NCBI GenBank assembly: GCA_963697695.1
Contig: OY969094.1
Coordinates: 434,001-498,000 of the forward strand
Direction: 5' to 3'
DNA length: 64,000 nucleotides
Source of the DNA: VRUE01 sp963697695
GTDB taxonomy: Bacteria; Actinomycetota; Thermoleophilia; Solirubrobacterales; 70-9
Shown here: positions 8,014 through 16,601 of the stretch, piece by piece
How the letters are laid out: the number at the start of each line of letters is the position of its first letter
Position numbering within the stretch: position 1 is the stretch's first letter
The notes under the pieces: generated by a model
Databases searched by the model: none
Told to the model about the DNA's origin: nothing
The model's input: the letters and a program-made list of their open reading frames with translations, nothing else
Made by a program: the position numbers and the translations under genes

Positions 8014-9810
8014 ATGGGCGGACACGACGCCGAGCTGATTCTCGTCGCCGGCGGCCTGTTGGCGGCGGGCATCGTCGGCGGCCTGCTGGCAGACCGGATG
8101 CGGATTCCGGGCCTGCTGCTCTTCCTCGGACTGGGGATGCTGGCCGGCTCGGAGGGCATCGGCGGAATCGAGTTCGACAACGCCGAGCTTGCTCGGACCC
8201 TGGGTACGATCGCCCTGGTCCTGATCGTCTTCGAGGGCGGGCTGACCGCGGGCTGGTCGGAGATCCGCCCTGTGCTGGGTACAGCAGCCTCGCTGGCGAC
8301 AGTCGGCACAGTCGTCACGGCGCTGCTCGCCGGGGTGGCGGCGAAGCTGATCTTCGGCCTCAGCACCCTGGAGGGGATGCTCGTCGGCGCCGCGGTGGCC
8401 GCCACCGACTCCGCCGCGATCTTCTCCGTCCTGCGTCGTTCGCGGCTGCAGAAGCGGCTGGCCCGCTCACTGGAGGGGGAGTCGGGGATGAACGACCCGG
8501 TGGCGCTGCTGCTCGTCGTCGGCTTCATCGAATGGATCCAGCAGCCTGACTACGGGGCGCTCGACATGGCCGGGCTGCTCGCGCTGAAGCTCGCCCTCGG
8601 CGCGGCGATCGGGCTCGTTCTGGGCAAGCTGGCGCTTTCCGCGCTCAGCGCGGTCCGCCTGCCCACCGACGGCATCTATCCGGTGGCGACGATCGCGATC
8701 GCCGGCATCGCCTACGGCGCGGCGGAGGTCGCGCACGGCTCCGGGCTGCTCTCCGTCTACCTCACCGGGCTGGCGCTGGGCTCGCCGAAGATGCCGGCGC
8801 GCCGGACCGTCGCCGCCTTCCACGAGGGGGTCGGCGAGGTGGCCCAGATCGGCCTCTTCATCCTGCTCGGCCTGCTCGTCTTCCCCAGCACCCTGGGCGA
8901 CGTCGCGCTCGAGGGGTTGGCGCTCTCCGCCGCGCTGATCCTCGTCGCGCGACCTGTCGCGGCCTTTGCAGCCACGGCATTCACCTCCTTCAACGCCCGC
9001 GAGCGGGCGATGCTCGGCTGGGCCGGCTTGCGCGGGGCGACGCCGATCTGGCTCGCGACCTTCCCGGTCGTCGCCGGCGTCGCCGGCGGAGAAGAGCTCT
9101 TCGCGATCGTCTTCTTCGTCGTCGTCACCTCGACCCTGATCCAGGGAGCGAGCTTCGAGCCGATCGCCCAGCGGCTTGGCCTGACCACCGACCAGCCGTC
9201 GCTGCCCAGGCGCCTGCTCGAGTCGGGGCGAATCCGTCGCCTCGGCGGCGACGTGGTCTCCTACCGGCTGCGGCCGGGATCCGCCGCAGCCGGGCACCTC
9301 GTACGAGAACTCGGGCTCCCCCGCGAGGCGCTGGTCAACGTGATCGTCCGCGAAGGCCGGGCGATCCCGCCGCGCGGCTCGACGGAGCTGCGCGAGGGAG
9401 ACGAGCTGCACATCCTCGTCCGCGGCGAGCTACGGGAGGAGGTCGAGGAACTGACCCGGCGCTGGCACGGGGGGCCCGTCGGTGAGCCGCCGGTGCCGCA
9501 GCTGCCACGGCGCGGCGCCTCGCAGGTCTTCTCGGTGCGCCCCGGGGGCGACATCGAGGACCCATCGGCGCCGAGCGCCGTCAACGGGATCGCCGTCGTC
9601 ACCGTGCTGCGCAGCCGCCGCGACCGCTCAACCGCCCTGGTCGCCCTCGCCGACGGCCGTTACGCGATCACCTCCGAGGAGATCGTCGCGATCGGCGGTC
9701 GCCGCGCCCTGGCGAACTGGTGCGAGCGGCGAGCGGACCGGGGCGGCGACGATCCGGCTGAAAGGGCCTGGTGGCAGGAGATAGTTGGGGCCTTGATCGC
9801 GAGGGGCTGA
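8014..9810 (+). CDS. CPA1-family cation:proton antiporter with TrkA-C (RCK) domain
   Basis: This 598-residue protein is of the NhaP2/CvrA type, exchanging K+ or Na+ for protons across the membrane. About twelve helices occupy residues 5-390; key segments are FEGGLTAGW, the conserved AATDSAAIFSVLR and LEGESGMNDPVALL, the latter holding the ion-binding Asp residues. A cytoplasmic regulatory region follows, with a TrkA-C fold near residues 405-480 (VSYRLRPGSAAAGHLVREL) and a further C-terminal module. It starts nine bases after the flippase gene and is probably cotranscribed. The stop codon lies in the arm of the hairpin at 9800-9900. Confidence 0.93.
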   Translation: MGGHDAELILVAGGLLAAGIVGGLLADRMRIPGLLLFLGLGMLAGSEGIGGIEFDNAELARTLGTIALVLIVFEGGLTAGWSEIRPVLGTAASLATVGTVVTALLAGVAAKLIFGLSTLEGMLVGAAVAATDSAAIFSVLRRSRLQKRLARSLEGESGMNDPVALLLVVGFIEWIQQPDYGALDMAGLLALKLALGAAIGLVLGKLALSALSAVRLPTDGIYPVATIAIAGIAYGAAEVAHGSGLLSVYLTGLALGSPKMPARRTVAAFHEGVGEVAQIGLFILLGLLVFPSTLGDVALEGLALSAALILVARPVAAFAATAFTSFNARERAMLGWAGLRGATPIWLATFPVVAGVAGGEELFAIVFFVVVTSTLIQGASFEPIAQRLGLTTDQPSLPRRLLESGRIRRLGGDVVSYRLRPGSAAAGHLVRELGLPREALVNVIVREGRAIPPRGSTELREGDELHILVRGELREEVEELTRRWHGGPVGEPPVPQLPRRGASQVFSVRPGGDIEDPSAPSAVNGIAVVTVLRSRRDRSTALVALADGRYAITSEEIVAIGGRRALANWCERRADRGGDDPAERAWWQEIVGALIARG

Positions 9811-9900
9811 TAGCCGGCGCATATCGGCGTCCTCGGTCGCTCGCGTGCAGAAGCACGCCACGCTCCCTGCGTCCTTGATCTGCTTGGCTTCAGCCCCTCG
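9800..9900. terminator. Hairpin between convergent antiporter and rpe genes
   Basis: Perfect 11-base arms (cgaggggctga at 9800-9810 and its complement at 9890-9900) enclose about 80 bases that hold a second hairpin, gcgtgc-agaa-gcacgc at 9843-9858. The left arm contains the antiporter stop codon. The position between two converging genes suggests a bidirectional terminator of the same style as 1659-1805. There is no T-run. Confidence 0.5.
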
Positions 9901-9908
9901 GGTTTACT

Positions 9909-10595
9909 TCAAGAAGCCTTTGCAGCACTGACGATTTCCCTGTATGCCGCAGCAGGGTCAGTGGAGCCGAAGACAGCCGAGCCGGCGACGAATAGCGACG
10001 CTCCCGCCTCGGCCACCGAGCCGGCGGTCGAGGCGTCGATGCCGCCGTCGACCTCGATCTTGGCGTCACCGGCCAGCGGCGCCAAGCGCGAGACCTTGCC
10101 GGGGGAGCCCGGGATGAACGCCTGGCCGCCCCAACCCGGGTTGACCGTCATGCAGAGGGCGATGTCGGCGTAGCCGCGCAGCTCGGTCAGCGTCTCGACC
10201 GGAGTGCCGGGGTTGATCGCGATCCCGGCCAGGCAGCCGAGCTCGCGGATCGCCGTCAGAGTGCGATTGGCATGTGGGGTCGCCTCCTCGTGGAAGGTGA
10301 TCGAGTCGGCACCGGCTTCGGCGAAGGCCTCGATCTGGCGCTCGGGGGCCTCGATCATCAGGTGGACGTCGAGAACACCGCCGGTGTCGTGGACCTGATC
10401 GGCGATCGAGGAGGCGATCAGCGGCCCGATCGTGATCGGCGGGACGAAGTGCCCGTCCATAACGTCGAAGTGGATGACGCGGGCGCCGGCGTCCATCACC
10501 TCGGCCAGCTGGCCGCCGAGCTTGGAGAAGTCGGCGGAGAGGATCGACGGCGCCACCCGCGGCGAGCCGATCAGGTCCTTCATCCGCGCGCTCAC
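9909..10595 (-). CDS. rpe: Ribulose-phosphate 3-epimerase
   Basis: Rpe interconverts ribulose 5-phosphate and xylulose 5-phosphate in the pentose phosphate pathway. The TIM-barrel motifs are all present: APSILSADFSKL, HFDVMDGHFVPPITIG (metal-binding His and Asp), NPGWGGQAF and the phosphate-binding VDGGID. I start at the GTG at 10595, which overlaps the preceding stop as GTGA and has GAGG five bases upstream; an ATG at 10583 is the alternative and gives 224 residues instead of 228. It is the last gene of the priA-def-fmt-rsmB run. Ribulose 5-phosphate, its substrate, is also what RibBA uses in the nearby riboflavin operon. Confidence 0.95.
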   Translation of the reverse strand: MSARMKDLIGSPRVAPSILSADFSKLGGQLAEVMDAGARVIHFDVMDGHFVPPITIGPLIASSIADQVHDTGGVLDVHLMIEAPERQIEAFAEAGADSITFHEEATPHANRTLTAIRELGCLAGIAINPGTPVETLTELRGYADIALCMTVNPGWGGQAFIPGSPGKVSRLAPLAGDAKIEVDGGIDASTAGSVAEAGASLFVAGSAVFGSTDPAAAYREIVSAAKAS

Positions 10596-10828
10596 ACGGG
10601 CCTCAACATCGAGTCGCCGCAGATCTGGCAGGTCATGTCCTCGGTCGTGCTCATCCTGGCGATCGTCTGGTGTTCGCCGCAGTTGGGACACTGCGAGACC
10701 AGCTCGAAGCGGCGCAGACAGTACACGCAGCGGAAGCGGCCGGGGAGCTGAGTAGGCCGCAGCCACGGCTCGCCGCAGCCGGGACAGGCAGCCCGGCGCA
10801 GAGTCTCTTTCTCGTTCGCTTCACTCAT
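10592..10828 (-). CDS. Small protein with two zinc ribbons
   Basis: This 78-residue protein has four CxxC knuckles: CPGCGEPW, CVYCLRRF, CPNCGEH and CQICGDS. They would form two adjacent zinc ribbons, an arrangement also seen in small YfgJ-like proteins. No catalytic motif is visible. The ATG at 10828 lies eight bases inside the end of rsmB, and the stop overlaps the GTG of rpe, so it is held between the two by coupled translation. Conservation of such a gene beside rRNA and translation factors hints at an RNA- or ribosome-linked role, but that is inference only. The longer frame upstream is the shadow of rsmB. Confidence 0.8.
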   Translation of the reverse strand: MSEANEKETLRRAACPGCGEPWLRPTQLPGRFRCVYCLRRFELVSQCPNCGEHQTIARMSTTEDMTCQICGDSMLRPV

Positions 10829-12113
10829 CCCGAGCATCATCGCGCTTGCGGCGGCAGATGAAGAATCCGGTCGTCCTGTCGCGGTCGGGACGGAGCTGGA
10901 TCCAATCGCCGCCGGCGACCTGTTTCTCGTTCTCCCTGGCGCTGATCGTGCAGGTCGAGTAGACCAGCGTCCCGCCCGGTCGCAGGGCTTCTTCGGCCCG
11001 CCGCAGGAGCTCGGCCTGCACCTCGACCAGGCGCTCGACCGTCGCCGGCGACTTGCGCCAGCGGGCATCGGGCCGGGAGGCGAGGGCGCCGAGATCCGAG
11101 CAGGGAGCGTCGAGTAGGACCCGGTCGAAGCGAGGCGCCATGGCGGGACTGGTCGCATCGGCCTCGATCACGGTGACGCTGCGCAGGCCGAGCCGGCGGG
11201 CCTGGTCGGCGACTTCGGCGGCACGACCGGGATCGCTCTCGACCGAGATCAGCTCTCCCCGATCGCCCATGCGAGCGGCGATCTGGCCCGTCTTGATCCC
11301 GGGGCCGGCACAGAGATCGAGGACGTGCTCGCCGGGTTGGGGATCGAGCATCTCCACCGCGGCAGCCGAGCCACGACTCTGCGGCGTCAGCGTGCCGTCG
11401 GCGACAAGCTCGGGCACGATCTCGCCGGTCCGCCCCTCGACGACGATCATCTCCGGCGCCGCCAGCGGCCGTTCGCCGGCAGCGGGGGCAGCGTCGACGC
11501 CGGCCTCGAGCAGCCTGGCGACCGTCGTCTCGCGATCGGCGACGAGGGTGTTGACGCGGAAGGCCACCTCCGCCGGCCGGTTACAGGCTGCGAGCAGCGA
11601 ACGCGCCCCATCCGGCCCGAGCTCGCGCCACCACATCTGCGCCAGCCAGAGGGGGACCGAGTGGGCGACTGCGGCTTTCTCTGGGGTCGAATCGTCACCG
11701 AGAAGAGCCTCCGTCAGCTCGCCTCGCTCGCGCCCGGCGCGGCGCAGCACGGCATTGACGAAGCCGGCCGCATGGGCCGCCCCGGCGTGCTTGACCAGCT
11801 CAACGGTCTGGTCCACCGCCGCGTGGTCCGGCGTGGCGTCGGCGAAGAGCAGCTCGTAGAGGCCGAGGCGCAGAGCGGCGATCACCGGCGGGTCGAAGCT
11901 GCGGAGGGGGCGGTCGGCGAGACGCTCGAGAGCGGCGTCTGCGGTCCCGCGCCGCTGAACCGCGCCGAAGGCGAGACGCTGAGCCTGGGCTCGCTCGCGG
12001 CCGGAAAGGCTGCGCTCGTCCGCGGCCTGGCGGAAGGCTCGCTCGGTGTGGGCGTCCTGCTCGAAGGTCGCCCGAACCGTCTCGTAGGCGAGCTGGCGCG
12101 CAGGTGAGATCAC
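10821..12113 (-). CDS. rsmB: 16S rRNA (cytosine-C5) methyltransferase RsmB
   Basis: RsmB methylates a cytosine (C967 in E. coli numbering) of 16S rRNA with S-adenosylmethionine. The N-terminal NusB-like helical RNA-binding domain covers about residues 1-135 (ARQLAYETV at the start). The methyltransferase domain follows, with the SAM loop VLDLCAGPGIKTGQ and both catalytic cysteines, DAPCSDLG and YSTCTI. The usual GGKT in the SAM loop reads GIKT here. The start is a GTG that overlaps the fmt stop as GTGA (430 residues). It overlaps the zinc-ribbon gene by 8 bases downstream. Confidence 0.94.
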   Translation of the reverse strand: MISPARQLAYETVRATFEQDAHTERAFRQAADERSLSGRERAQAQRLAFGAVQRRGTADAALERLADRPLRSFDPPVIAALRLGLYELLFADATPDHAAVDQTVELVKHAGAAHAAGFVNAVLRRAGRERGELTEALLGDDSTPEKAAVAHSVPLWLAQMWWRELGPDGARSLLAACNRPAEVAFRVNTLVADRETTVARLLEAGVDAAPAAGERPLAAPEMIVVEGRTGEIVPELVADGTLTPQSRGSAAAVEMLDPQPGEHVLDLCAGPGIKTGQIAARMGDRGELISVESDPGRAAEVADQARRLGLRSVTVIEADATSPAMAPRFDRVLLDAPCSDLGALASRPDARWRKSPATVERLVEVQAELLRRAEEALRPGGTLVYSTCTISARENEKQVAGGDWIQLRPDRDRTTGFFICRRKRDDARDE

Positions 12114-13015
12114 AGTTTGGGCAGCGAGTGCCCGCGGAGGTAGGCGTCCGCCGCCATCGGCTTGCCTCCGGCCGGCTGCACGACCTCCAGGCGCAGCGCG
12201 CCCTGGCCGCAACCAAGCAGCAGTGCGCCCCACTCAGCACGGATCTCGCCTGCTTTGACGCCGACGTCGACCGCGCGGGCGCGGCGCACCCCCAGCCGCT
12301 CGCCGCCCGCTGTCTCCAGGTAGGCGCCGACGTGCGGGGTGAGAGCGCGGACGGTGCGAGCCAGCTCCCCTGCGGGTCGCGCCGGATCGAGCTTGCGCTC
12401 GGCCGGATCGATCTTCTCGGCGTAGGTCGCCTCGTCGTCGTCCTGCTCGCTGAGCTCGAGCCGCCCCTCGGCCTGCAGGTCCAGAGCCTTCCTCAGCAGC
12501 TCACCGCCAAGTGTGGCGAGACGAGCCGAGAGCGCGTCGAAATCGTCCTCGGGACCGATCGAGACCTCCTCGCGCAGTGCCACCGGGCCCGAATCGAGGC
12601 CGGCCGTCACCTCCATCACGCTGACGCCGGTGCGGTCTTCGCCCGCCATGATCGCCCGCTCGATCGGCGCGGCGCCGCGCCAGCGTGGCAGTAGCGAGGG
12701 ATGGACGTTGAGCATCGGCCAGGCGGAGAGCAGCGGCTCGCGAATCAGCTGGCCGAAGGCGCAGACCGCCAACGCCTCGGGGTCGACTGCGCGGATTCGC
12801 TCGAGGATCTCGTCGTCGTTGACGCTCTCGGCCTGCAACAGCTCGATCCCCAGCTCTCCCGCGGTCTCGGCTGCCGGCGGGGCCAGCGTGCGCCGTCCCC
12901 GGCCCTTCGGCCGGTCGGGCGGGGTGACGACGAGCAGCGGACGGTGTGCGGACTCGGCCAATGACCGCAGGACGATCGCGGCGAACTCCGAGGTGCCGAG
13001 ATAGACGGACCTCAC
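12110..13015 (-). CDS. fmt: Methionyl-tRNA formyltransferase
   Basis: Fmt formylates initiator Met-tRNA using 10-formyl-tetrahydrofolate. The 301-residue protein has the N-terminal formyl-transfer fold (VYLGTSEFAA) with the catalytic stretch NVHPSLLPRWRGAAP and the Asp in GLDSGPV, followed by the C-terminal OB-fold tRNA-binding domain (about residues 205-300). The start is a GTG overlapping the def stop as GTGA, and the gene ends in another GTGA with rsmB. Def and Fmt act on opposite ends of the same process, so their neighbouring position is the usual bacterial arrangement. Confidence 0.97.
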   Translation of the reverse strand: MRSVYLGTSEFAAIVLRSLAESAHRPLLVVTPPDRPKGRGRRTLAPPAAETAGELGIELLQAESVNDDEILERIRAVDPEALAVCAFGQLIREPLLSAWPMLNVHPSLLPRWRGAAPIERAIMAGEDRTGVSVMEVTAGLDSGPVALREEVSIGPEDDFDALSARLATLGGELLRKALDLQAEGRLELSEQDDDEATYAEKIDPAERKLDPARPAGELARTVRALTPHVGAYLETAGGERLGVRRARAVDVGVKAGEIRAEWGALLLGCGQGALRLEVVQPAGGKPMAADAYLRGHSLPKL

Positions 13016-13653
13016 GCGTCAGTGCGTGGCTCGCGGTGCTCGCTCTCGTTGCCCGCATCCTCCTCGGCAAATGACGGGCTGTAGCTGCCGCCTTCGCGCA
13101 ACGCCCGCAGCGCCTGCTTGCGCTGGGAGCGCGGCGTACGGTCGAGGATCAGGACGCCGTCGAGGTGATCGATCTCGTGCTGGAGCACCCGCGCCTCGAG
13201 CCCGGATGCCTCGATCCTCACCGGCTCTCCGTCGACGTCGAGCCCTTTTACCCGGACGTGCAGCGGCCGCTCGACGTCCATCGAGACCCGCGGCAGGCTG
13301 AGGCAGCCCTCCTCGGCGACCGCGGCCTCCTCTGAGGACCACTCGACCGCCGGGTTGATCAATGCGGTCGGCTCGCTGTCGGAGCCGGCCTGAAAGACGA
13401 GTAGGCGGCGCAACACGCCGAGCTGGTTCGCGGCGAGCCCGACCCCCATCGCGCCGTGCATTATCTCGATCATCCGCTCGACCTCGCCCCGCAGCGTGGG
13501 GCCGAAGTCGCTGACCTCCGAGGCCTTGCTCTTCAGCACCGGATCGCCGAACTTGACCACCTGGGCCAGCGCCGCCTCGCGCCGCTCCAATAGCTCAGCG
13601 TCGAGCTCCTGCTCGTCGCGCTCGTCGATCTCCGTATCGGCTTTCTCCGCCAC
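13012..13653 (-). CDS. def: Peptide deformylase with acidic extensions
   Basis: Peptide deformylase removes the N-formyl group from nascent proteins using an Fe2+ or Zn2+ centre. All three signature motifs are present: GVGLAANQLG, EGCLSLP and QHEIDHLDG (metal ligands Cys, His, His). At 213 residues it is longer than typical because of an acidic N-terminal extension of about 30 residues and a C-terminal tail of about 30. The start chosen is a GTG at 13653 without a clear ribosome binding site, so the true start could lie a few codons inside. It overlaps fmt by GTGA. Confidence 0.95.
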   Translation of the reverse strand: MAEKADTEIDERDEQELDAELLERREAALAQVVKFGDPVLKSKASEVSDFGPTLRGEVERMIEIMHGAMGVGLAANQLGVLRRLLVFQAGSDSEPTALINPAVEWSSEEAAVAEEGCLSLPRVSMDVERPLHVRVKGLDVDGEPVRIEASGLEARVLQHEIDHLDGVLILDRTPRSQRKQALRALREGGSYSPSFAEEDAGNESEHREPRTDA

Positions 13654-13695
13654 GGATCAATTCTATGGACCGGCCCGCCCGATGCCGGTCGCTCG

Positions 13696-15885
13696 CTACT
13701 GAGGGTCGACGTCGACGCCGATCGCAACCTCGCGCAAGGAGCGCTCGCCGGCGAGGCGCTCGACCGCGTCGCGCACGACGGCAACGGTGCCCTCGCGATC
13801 GGCAGCCTTGAGCAGGAAGCGGCGGCGGTGCCGGTTGCGGACCCTGAACATCGGCGCCGGGCCGAGCAGTTCCGTATCGTCCGGCAGGGCCGGGCCAAGG
13901 GCGGCTGCGAGCGCGGTGGCGGCAGTTTCGAGGCGCGGCTCGGACTCCGCCTTGAGCACGATCCGGGTCAGGTGGGAGAAGGGCGGATAGCGCAGCGCCC
14001 GGCGACGCTCGACCTCCTCGCCGAGGAAGGCGGCGGCATCGTGGCGGGCCGCCTGGACGATGCTGGGAGCCCCAGGCGCCAGGGTCTGGACGATCGTGCT
14101 GCCGCCGGCGGCGCCGCGGCCGCTACGACCCGCGAGCTGAGCGACCATCGCGAAGGTGCGCTCGGCGGCGCGGAAGTCGGGGAAGCGCAGGGTCGCATCG
14201 GCGTCGAGGATCGCGCTCAGGGTCACCTCGGGGAAGTCGTGCCCCTTGGCGACCATCTGCGTGCCGACCAGCACGCCACTCTCCGCCTCGCCGAAGGCAG
14301 CGAGGATGCGGGCGTGGGCGCCGCGGGCGCCGGCGGTGTCGGCATCGAGCCGGAAGACCGGCATCGGCGCCAGGCGCTCGGCCAGCAGCGACTCGACCTG
14401 CTCCGTGCCGGCGCCGGTCCTGGAGAGCGTCGTCGAGTCGCACTCGGTACAGGCCTCGGGGTGCGGCTCGGCGTGGGCGCAGTGGTGGCAGACGAGGCGG
14501 CTGGCGTGGCGGTGGACGATCAGCGAGACGTCGCAGTTGGGGCAGTTCCAGTGGCGACCGCAGGAGCGGCAGGTGAGCCAGGGGGCGAAGCCGCGCCGGT
14601 TGATCATCACGATCGCCTTCTCCCCGGCGCGGCGAACCCGCTCCAGCGCCGCCCAGGTGGCGGGATGAAGCGGGCCCGAGCGCGGGTCTGCCTCGCGCAT
14701 ATCGAGCACCTCGACCGGAGGCATACGGCGACCGTCGACGCGGTGTGGCAGCTCGATGCGCGGCAGCTCCAGCCATGACTCCGGGCGCGGCGTCGCGGTG
14801 CCGGCGAGCAGCACGGCGCCACTCTCGGCGGCGCGGCGGCGGGCGACAGTGCGGGCGTCGTAGCAGGGGTCCCCCTCCTGCTTGTAGGAGGCGTCGTGCT
14901 CCTCGTCGATCACGACCAGGCCGAGATCCCGCACCGGGGCGAAGACGGCGGAGCGCGGCCCGACGCAGACGCTCGCCTCGCCGCTGCGCAGGCGCCGCCA
15001 CTCGTCGTAGCGCTCGCCGTCGGAAAGGGCGGAGTGGAGAACGGCGAAGCGGTCGCCGAGGCGGGCCCGGAAGCGGGCTACAGCTTGTGGCGCCAAACCA
15101 ATCTCGGGGACGAGGACGATCGCGCTCTTCCTTTGTGCCAGCGCCGCCTCGACCGCCGCTAGGTAAACCTCGGTCTTGCCGGAGCCAGTCACGCCGTGCA
15201 GGAGCAGCTCGCGCGAAGCGCCCGCCTTGCCGTCGAGCGCAGCGACGATCTTCTTCACCGCCGCCGCCTGCTCCTCGACCAACTGCGGACGCCCACCCGC
15301 GGCGCCGACGTCGGGATGGGAGGAGCGGCGCCGCACCCGCGAGCTGCGGGTGGCGATCAGGCCGCGGTCCTCCAGCCGGCGCAGGACCTGGCGGTCGGCG
15401 CCGACCGCGGCGGCCAGCTCCGGCGCCGACATCTCGCCTGTCCGCAGCGCCTCCAGCACCGCGCGCTGCTTGACCCCGAGCCGCTCCCCCCCGCTCAGCG
15501 CCGCCTCGCCGGCGGCGGCGATCTCGGCCCGCAGCTCGAGCCGCGAACGAACCCGCTGGCCCCCGGCCCCGGTGCCCGGGGGCAGCACCAGTTGCAGCCC
15601 CCGTGAAGGTGTAGAGCAGTACTCGCGGGCGATCCAGAGGCCGAGTCTGACCAGCTCAGGCGGCGCGCCGGCCTCGAGCGCCTCCAGCGGCTCGGCCAGG
15701 CGCTCAAGGGGCAGCTCGGAGGCCTCGGCCAGATCGACGACGACGCCAAGCACCCGGCGACGCCCGAACGGAACGCGCACCACGGCGCCGACCTCGAGAT
15801 CGGCCATCTCCTCCGGTAGGCGGTAGTCGAATGGCCCCCGCAGAGCGCGGGCGGTGGTGAGCGGCTCGACCTTCGCTATCGACAC
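13696..15885 (-). CDS. priA: Primosomal protein N' (replication restart helicase)
   Basis: PriA recognises stalled forks and reloads the replicative helicase. The 729-residue product has the N-terminal DNA-binding domain, the Walker A motif GVTGSGKTEVY, the helicase motif DEEHDASYKQ and the zinc-binding insert between the helicase lobes (CRSCG, CPNCD, CHHCAH and CTEC). The C-terminal helicase lobe contains GTQMVAKGHDF. The start is placed at the GTG at 15885, directly before VEPLTTARALRGPFDY; this leaves a 49-base divergent promoter region shared with the PH-domain gene. It heads the operon priA-def-fmt-rsmB-zinc ribbon-rpe. Confidence 0.94.
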   Translation of the reverse strand: MSIAKVEPLTTARALRGPFDYRLPEEMADLEVGAVVRVPFGRRRVLGVVVDLAEASELPLERLAEPLEALEAGAPPELVRLGLWIAREYCSTPSRGLQLVLPPGTGAGGQRVRSRLELRAEIAAAGEAALSGGERLGVKQRAVLEALRTGEMSAPELAAAVGADRQVLRRLEDRGLIATRSSRVRRRSSHPDVGAAGGRPQLVEEQAAAVKKIVAALDGKAGASRELLLHGVTGSGKTEVYLAAVEAALAQRKSAIVLVPEIGLAPQAVARFRARLGDRFAVLHSALSDGERYDEWRRLRSGEASVCVGPRSAVFAPVRDLGLVVIDEEHDASYKQEGDPCYDARTVARRRAAESGAVLLAGTATPRPESWLELPRIELPHRVDGRRMPPVEVLDMREADPRSGPLHPATWAALERVRRAGEKAIVMINRRGFAPWLTCRSCGRHWNCPNCDVSLIVHRHASRLVCHHCAHAEPHPEACTECDSTTLSRTGAGTEQVESLLAERLAPMPVFRLDADTAGARGAHARILAAFGEAESGVLVGTQMVAKGHDFPEVTLSAILDADATLRFPDFRAAERTFAMVAQLAGRSGRGAAGGSTIVQTLAPGAPSIVQAARHDAAAFLGEEVERRRALRYPPFSHLTRIVLKAESEPRLETAATALAAALGPALPDDTELLGPAPMFRVRNRHRRRFLLKAADREGTVAVVRDAVERLAGERSLREVAIGVDVDPQ

Positions 15886-15897
15886 CGCGTCACCGTA

Positions 15898-15926
15898 TGG
15901 AGGAGTACGGACGGCGCGGGTATGCT
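15898..15926 (+). promoter_or_regulatory. Possible promoter of the PH-domain gene
   Basis: TATGCT at 15921-15926 fits the -10 consensus and lies nine bases before the ATG at 15935, which lacks a ribosome binding site. A poor -35 candidate (tggagg) sits 17 bases upstream. The spacing suggests a leaderless or nearly leaderless transcript. Confidence 0.35.
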
Positions 15927-15934
15927 GCGCAGCG

Positions 15935-16438
15935 ATGGGGCTCAACCTCAGTCCGGGAGAGCAGGTGATCTTCCAGGGCCACCCTTCGTGGCGGGCGATC
16001 CTGGGCTTCTACCTGAAGGGAATCGTGATCGCGGCGGTCATCGGCGCGATCGCCAAGCTGGTCGGAGCAAGCAGCGGCACCGTCTTCCTGATCGTCCTCG
16101 CGATCGTCGCCCTGACGGTCCTGATCGGCTTCGTCAAGCGCGTCGCGACCACCTACACGATCACCGACCGCCGCCTCAACATCAAGCGCGGCATCGTCTC
16201 CCGCGAGATCCAGGAGACACGGCTGGAGCGGGTGCAGAACGTCAACTACCGCCAGTCCGTCTACCAACGCCTGATGCAAATCGGCGACGTCGACTTCGAC
16301 ACCGCAGCCGGCGACGACTACAACTTCACCTTCGCCGGGGTCGCCGACCCGGGCGATGTCGTGCATCGGGTCGACCAGGCGACCGGTGCGAATGCCGCGG
16401 GGACGCATGGCCTGGGTGAGGCCCAGCCGCCTAGTTGA
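15935..16438 (+). CDS. PH-domain (bPH2/DUF304-type) membrane protein
   Basis: The 167-residue protein has two membrane helices (about residues 24-65) followed by a bacterial PH-like domain with the typical TTYTITDRRLNIKRG and ETRLERVQNVNYRQSVYQR segments. Family members are membrane proteins of mostly unknown function, often linked to envelope homeostasis. The ATG at 15935 is used because the start GLNLSPGEQVIFQGHPSW is the standard N-terminus. It is divergent from priA and is followed by the relic at 16469-16522 and the hairpin at 16527-16557. Confidence 0.88.
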   Translation: MGLNLSPGEQVIFQGHPSWRAILGFYLKGIVIAAVIGAIAKLVGASSGTVFLIVLAIVALTVLIGFVKRVATTYTITDRRLNIKRGIVSREIQETRLERVQNVNYRQSVYQRLMQIGDVDFDTAAGDDYNFTFAGVADPGDVVHRVDQATGANAAGTHGLGEAQPPS

Positions 16439-16468
16439 TCCCTCGCACGCTTGCCTTCTTCTTCGCCA

Positions 16469-16522
16469 TTGACGAAACCGGGCAGTTCCTTGCTCGAGGA
16501 GCGCAGGTAGACCGGGCTCCCT
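16469..16522 (-). pseudogene. Relic of a giant secreted-protein gene
   Basis: Translated on the minus strand, these 18 codons read GSPVYLRSSSKELPGFVN. The giant protein at 17529-20795 contains GPVYLRSSSNELPDVV near its C-terminus. The match has no start or stop of its own and is not within any plausible gene. It is best explained as a leftover of a deleted or duplicated copy of that gene type, about 1 kb downstream of the intact one. Homology beyond this segment is not visible. Confidence 0.5.
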
Positions 16523-16526
16523 TGCT

Positions 16527-16557
16527 GATACGGGCCGCGTCTAGCGCGGCCCGTATC
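16527..16557. terminator. Strong hairpin
   Basis: A perfect 13-base stem (16527-16539 with 16545-16557) has a five-base loop tctag. It lies between the converging PH-domain gene and the secreted paralogue at 16602-17309, so it may terminate both. There is no clear T-run on either strand. Confidence 0.55.
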
Positions 16558-16601
16558 TCGTAATCCTCGCATCTGGTGCGATTTCTACAAATGTCTGTAG
16601 G

